From NCBI GenBank assembly GCA_033239005.1, contig BSQZ01000039.1, positions 2,624,816 through 2,688,815 on the forward strand: a DNA stretch of 64,000 bases, written 5' to 3'. The position numbers were made by a program, and so were the translations under genes. Under the pieces are notes generated by a model that ran no database searches, had not been told where the DNA came from, and worked only from the letters and a program-made list of their open reading frames with translations. Below, in pieces: positions 58,790-64,000 of this stretch. This DNA is from Lamellibrachia satsuma (Eukaryota > Annelida > Polychaeta > Sabellida > Siboglinidae). The first letter of the stretch is position 1. Every line of letters begins with the position of its first letter.

Positions 58790-61700
58790 TACACTTTCTT
58801 CTAGGCCTTGTCCGTCCACTACAGGATGTAGCCATCTGCTAGACCTTTCACCTAGGCCTTGTCTATCCACTACACGATGTAGCCCTCCGCTAGACCTTTC
58901 ATCTAGGCCTTGTCCATCCACTGCAGGATGTAGCCCTCTGCTAGACCTTTCACCAAGGCCTTGTACATCCACTACATGATGTAGCCCTCCGCTAGACCTT
59001 TCACCTAGGCCTTGTCCGTCCACTACAGGATGTAGCCATCTGCTAGACCTTTCACCAAGGCCTTGTCCATCCACTGCAGGATGTAGCCCTCTGCTAGACC
59101 TTTCACCAAGGCCTTGTCCATCCACTGCAGGATGTAGCCCTCTGCTAGACCTTTCACCAAGGCCTTGTCCATCCACTGCAGGATGTAGCCCTCCGCTAGA
59201 CCTTTCACCTAGGCCTTGTCCATCCACTGCAGGATGTAGCCCTCCGCTAGACCTTTCACCTAGGCCTTGTCCATCCACTGCAGGATGTAGCCCTCTGCTA
59301 GACCTTTCACCAAGGCCTTGTCCATCCACTGCAGGATGTAGCCCTCTGCTAGACCTTTCACCTAGGCCTTGTCCATCCACTGCAGGATGTAGCCCTCTGC
59401 TAGACCTTTCACCTAGGCCTTGTCCATCCACTGCAGGATGTAGCCCTACACTAGACCTTTCACCTAGGCCTTGTCCATCCACTGCAGGATGTAGCCCTCC
59501 GCTAGACCTTTCACCTAGGCCTTGTCCATCCACTGCAGGATGTAGCCCTCTGCTAGACCTTTCACCAAGGCCTTGTCCATCCACTGCAGGATGTAGCCCT
59601 CCGCTAGACCTTTCACCTAGGCCTTGTCCATCCACTGCAGGATGTAGCCCTACACTAGACCTTTCACCTAGGCCTTGTCCATCCACTGCAGGATGTAGCC
59701 CTCTGCTAGACCTTTCACCTAGGCCTTGTCCATCCACTGCAGGATGTAGCCCTACACTAGACCTTTCACCTAGGCCTTGTCCATCCACTGCAGGATGTAG
59801 CCTGCCACTAGACCTTTCACCTAGGCCTTGTCCATCCACTGCAGGATGTAGCCCTCCGCTAGACCTTTCACCTAGGCCTTGTCCATCCACTGCAGGATGT
59901 AGCCCTCTGCTAGACCTTTCACCAAGGCCTTGTCCATCCACTGCAGGATGTAGCCCTCCGCTAGACCTTTCACCTAGGCCTTGTCCATCCACTGCAGGAT
60001 GTAGCCCTCCGCTAGACCTTTCACCTAGGCCTTGTCCGTCCACTACAGGATGTAGCCATCTGCTAGACCTTTCACCAAGGCCTTGTCCATCCACTGCAGG
60101 ATGTAGCCCTCTGCTAGACCTTTCACCTAGGCCTTGTCCATCCACTGCAGGATGTAGCCCTCTGCTAGACCTTTCACCAAGGCCTTGTCCATCCACTGCA
60201 GGATGTAGCCCTCTGCTAGACCTTTCACCTAGGCCTTGTCCATCCACTGCAGGATGTAGCCCTCTGCTAGACCTTTCACCAAGGCCTTGTCTATCCACTG
60301 CAGGATGTAGCCCTACACTAGACCTTTCACCTAGGCCTTGTCCATCTACTGCAGGATGTAGCCCTCTGCTAGACCTTTCACCAAGGCCTTGTCCATCCAC
60401 TGCAGGATGTAGCCCTCTGCTAGACCTTTCACCAAGGCCTTGTCCATCCACTGCAGGATGTAGCCCTACACTAGACCTTTCACCTAGGCCTTGTCCATCT
60501 ACTGCAGGATGTAGCCCTCTGCTAGACCTTTCACCAAGGCCTTGTCCATCCACTGCAGGATGTAGCCCTCTGCTAGACCTTTCACCTAGGCCTTGTCCAT
60601 CTACTGCAGGATGTAGCCCTCTGCTAGACCTTTCACCAAGGCCTTGTCCATCCACTGCAGGATGTAGCCCTCTGCTAGACCTTTCACCTAGGCCTTGTCC
60701 ATCCACTGCAGGATGTAGCCCTCTGCTAGACCTTTCACCAAGGCCTTGTCCATCCACTGCAGGATGTAGCCCTCTGCTAGACCTTTCACCTAGGCCTTGT
60801 CCATCCACTGCAGGATGTAGCCCTCTGCTAGACCTTTCACCTAGGCCTTGTCCATCCACTACATGATGTAGCCCTCCGCTAGACCTTTCACCTAGGCCTT
60901 GTCCATCCACTACATGATGTAGCCCTCCGCTAGACCTTTCACATAGGCCTTGTCCATCCATTGAAGGATGTAGCCTGCCACTAGACCTTTCACCAAGGCA
61001 TTGTCCATCCACTGCAGGATGTAGCCTGCCACTAGACCTTTCACCTAGGCCTTGTCCATCCACTGCAGGATGTAGCCTGCCACTAGACCTTTCACCTAGG
61101 CCTTGTCCATCCACTGCAGGATGTAGCCTGCCACTAGACCTTTCACCTAGGCCTTGTCCTTCCACTGCAGGATGTAGCCTTCCACTAGACCTTTCACCAA
61201 GGCCTTGTCCATCCACTGCAGGATGTAGCCTGCCACTAGACCTTTTATCAAGGCCTTGTCCATCCACTGCAGGATGTAGCTCTCTGCTAGACCTTTCACC
61301 TAGGCCTTGTCCATCCACTGCAGGATGTAGCCCTCTTCTAGACCTTTCACCCAGGCCTTGTCCATCCACTGCAGGATGTAGCCCTCTTCTAGACCTTTCA
61401 CCCAGGCCTTGTCCATCCACTGCAGGATGTAGCCCTCTGCTAGACCTTTCACCTAGGCCTTGTCCATCCACTGCAGGATGTAGCCCTCTGCTAGACCTTT
61501 CACCTAGGCCTTGTCCATCCACTGCAGGATGTAGCCCTCTGCTAGACCTTTCACCTAGGCCTTGTCCATCCACTGCAGGATGTAGCCCTCTGCTAGACCT
61601 TTCACCTAGGCCTTGTCCATCCACTACATGATGTAGCCCTCCGCTAGACCTTTCACCTAGGCCTTGTCCATCTACTGCAGGATGTAGCCTGCCACTAGAC

Positions 61701-64000
61701 CTTTCACCTAGGCCTTGTCCATCCACTGCAGGATGTAGCCTTCCGCTAGACCTTTCACATAGGCCTTGTCCATCCATTGAAGGATGTAGCCTGCCACTAG
61801 ACCTTTCACCAAGGCCTTGTCCATCCACTGCAGGATGTAGCCTGCCACTAGACCTTTCACCTAGGCCTTGTCCATCCACTGCAGGATGTAGCCTGCCACT
61901 AGGCCTTTCACCAAGGCCTTGTCCATCCACTGCAGGATGTAGCCTGCCACTAGACCTTTCACCAAGGCCTTGTCCATCCACTGCAGGATGTAGCCTTCCG
62001 CTAGACCTTTCATCTAGGTCTTGTCCATCCACTGCAGGATGTAGCCTGCCACTAGACCTTTCACCTAGGCCTTGTCCTTCCACTGCAGGATGTAGCCTTC
62101 CACTAGACCTTTCACCAAGGCCTTGTCCATCCACTGCAGGATGTAGCCTGCCACTAGACCTTTTATCAAGGCCTTGTCCATCCACTGCAGGATGTAGCTC
62201 TCTGCTAGACCTTTCACCTAGGCCTTGTCCATCCACTGCAGGATGTAGCCCTCTGCTAGACCTTTCACCTAGGCCTTGTCCATCCACTGCAGGATGTAGC
62301 TCTCTGCTAGACCTTTCACCTAGGCCTTGTCCATCCACTGCAGGATGTAGCCCTCTGCTAGACCTTTCACCTAGGCCTTGTCCATCTACTGCAGGATGTA
62401 GCCTGCCACTAGACCTTTCACCTAGGCCTTGTCCATCCACTGCAGGATGTAGCCTGCCACTAGGCCTTTCACCAAGGCCTTGTCCATCCACTGCAGGATG
62501 TAGCCTGCCACTAGACCTTTCACCAAGGCCTTGTCCATCCACTGCAGGATGTAGCCTTCCGCTAGACCTTTCATCTAGGTCTTGTCCGTCCACTGCAGGA
62601 TGTAGCCTGCCACTAGACCTTTCACCTAGGCCTTGTCCGTCCACTGCAGGATGTAGCCTTCCACTAGACCTTTCACCAAGGCCTTGTCCATCCACTGCAG
62701 GATGTAGCCTGCCACTAGACCTTTTATCAAGGCCTTGTCCATCCACTGCAGGATGTAGCTCTCTGCTAGACCTTTCACCTAGGCCTTGTCCATCCACTGC
62801 AGGATGTAGCCCTCTGCTAGACCTTTCACCTAGGCCTTGTCCATCCACTGCAGGATGTAGCTCTCTGCTAGACCTTTCACCAAGGCCTTGTCCATCCACT
62901 GCAGGATGTAGCCCTCTGCTAGACCTTTCACCTAGGCCTTGTCCATCCACTGCAGGATGTAGCCCTCTGCTAGACCTTTCACCTAGGCCTTGTCCATCCA
63001 CTGCAGGATGTAGCCCTCTGCTAAACCTTTCACCTAGGCCTTGTCCATCCACTGCAGGATGTAGCCCTCTGCTAGACCTTTCACCTAGGCCTTGTCCATC
63101 TACTGCAGGATGTAGCCTTCCACTAGACCTTTCACCAAGGCCTTGTCCATCCACTGCAGGATGTAGCCTGCCACTAGACCTTTTATCAAGGCCTTGTCCA
63201 TCCACTGCAGGATGTAGCTCTCTGCTAGACCTTTCACCTAGGCCTTGTCCATCCACTGCAGGATGTAGCCCTCTGCTAGACCTTTCACCCAGGCCTTGTC
63301 CATCCACTGCAGGATGTAGCCCTCTGCTAGACCTTTCACCTAGGCCTTGTCCATCCACTGCAGGATGTAGCCCTCTGCTAGACCTTTCACCCAGGCCTTG
63401 TCCATCCACTGCAGGATGTAGCCCTCTGCTAGACCTTTCACCTAGGCCTTGTCCATCCACTGCAGGATGTAGCCCTCTGCTAGACCTTTCACCTAGGCCT
63501 TGTCCATCTACTGCAGGATGTAGCCTGCCACTAGACCTTTCACCTAGGCCTTGTCCATCCACTGCAGGATGTAGCCCTCTGCTAGACCTTTCACCTAGGC
63601 CTTGTCCATCTACTGCAGGATGTAGCCTGTCACTAGACCTTTCACCTAGGCCTTGTCCATCCACTGCAGGATGTAGCCTTCCGCTAGACCTTTCACATAG
63701 GCCTTGTCCATCCACTGAAGGATGTAGCCTGCCACTAGACCTTTCACCAAGGCCTTGTCCATCCACTGCAGGATGTAGCCTGCCACTAGACCTTTCACCT
63801 AGGCCTTGTCCATCCACTGCAGGATGTAGCCTGCCACTAGGCCTTTCACCAAGGCCTTGTCCATCCACTGCAGGATGTAGCCTGCCACTAGACCTTTCAC
63901 CAAGGCCTTGTCCATCCACTGCAGGATGTAGCCTTCCGCTAGACCTTTCATCTAGGTCTTGTCCGTCCACTGCAGGATGTAGCCTGCCACTAGACCTTTC
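58790..64000. repeat. 51-bp satellite-like array, about 102 units, continues past the window
   Basis: The unit reads CCTAGGCCTTGTCCATCCAC, TGCAGGATGTAGCCC, TCTGCTAGACCTTTCA. It has many shared variants (CCTAGG/CCAAGG, CTCTG/CTCCG/TGCCA/TACA). Variant blocks recur, for example TTTTATCAAGG at about 61243, 62161, 62720 and 63182, spaced by multiples of 51 bp, so amplification was by blocks. Because 51 is divisible by three, the minus strand stays open for 1,733 codons (17-residue repeats of AVDGQGLGERSS type). The array lies in the intron after AKAP10 exon 12. Confidence 0.95.

Noticed and set aside
58769..63970. 1,733-codon minus-strand open frame of 17-residue repeats
   Set aside because: The unit length (51 bp) is a multiple of three, so one stop-free frame persists automatically. 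It is antisense in an AKAP10 intron, has no unique domain, signal or promoter, and ends where the array ends.

Overview
This is animal nuclear DNA, not prokaryotic. It holds genes with canonical GT-AG introns and phase-consistent exons, an ortholog of the metazoan scaffold protein AKAP10, a kringle-domain gene, LINE relics of at least two classes, tRNA-derived SINEs and many mini- and microsatellites. A marine invertebrate is likely. Minisatellites that embrace splice sites recall the gene-associated minisatellites I remember being reported from amphioxus, so a lancelet is my best guess, but nothing here proves it.

Layout. (1) 1-24.6 kb: two 3' exons of a kringle gene on the + strand (2568-2671 and 22794-24620). 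They are separated by a 20.1-kb intron. A CR1-like LINE lies just upstream of the first exon. The intron carries a LINE tail, a tandem array derived from a LINE tail and, inside that array, a whole Polinton/Maverick (adintovirus-like) element of 18,009 bp (4352-22360). The element has 214-bp terminal inverted repeats (212/214 identical) and a 6-bp target duplication AGCGAA. (2) 24.6-35.6 kb: repeats and a five-exon minus-strand gene resembling human CXorf65. (3) 36-44.6 kb: LINE relics, a large CTGG-type minisatellite, and a two-exon minus-strand gene of unknown function (43162-40634). (4) 44.7 kb to the end: the first 12 exons of an AKAP10 ortholog on the + strand. Its introns contain three large minisatellites, two of which amplify the gene's own splice sites; the third (51-bp unit, over 100 copies) fills the last 5.2 kb.

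The Polinton. The core block is on the minus strand and reads: PolB with N-terminal zinc fingers, packaging ATPase, small basic protein, unknown protein, three tiny membrane proteins, integrase with chromodomain, membrane protein, penton-like minor capsid protein, small basic pX-like protein, hexon-like major capsid protein, adenain-like protease. Together these are a virion morphogenesis, self-replication and integration set. The right third is accessory: an acidic Thr-rich protein, an RPA70-like zinc-ribbon protein that appears spliced, a NADAR (YbiA-like) protein, and a divergent plus-strand two-exon gene with a poly-Asp tract. Seven core or accessory genes carry single-base frame breaks, nine in all, yet no in-frame nonsense codons were noticed. 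Either the copy is recently dead or the sequence has homopolymer errors.

Exon models rest on splice-site reading, phase bookkeeping and family recall; no alignment or search was run.
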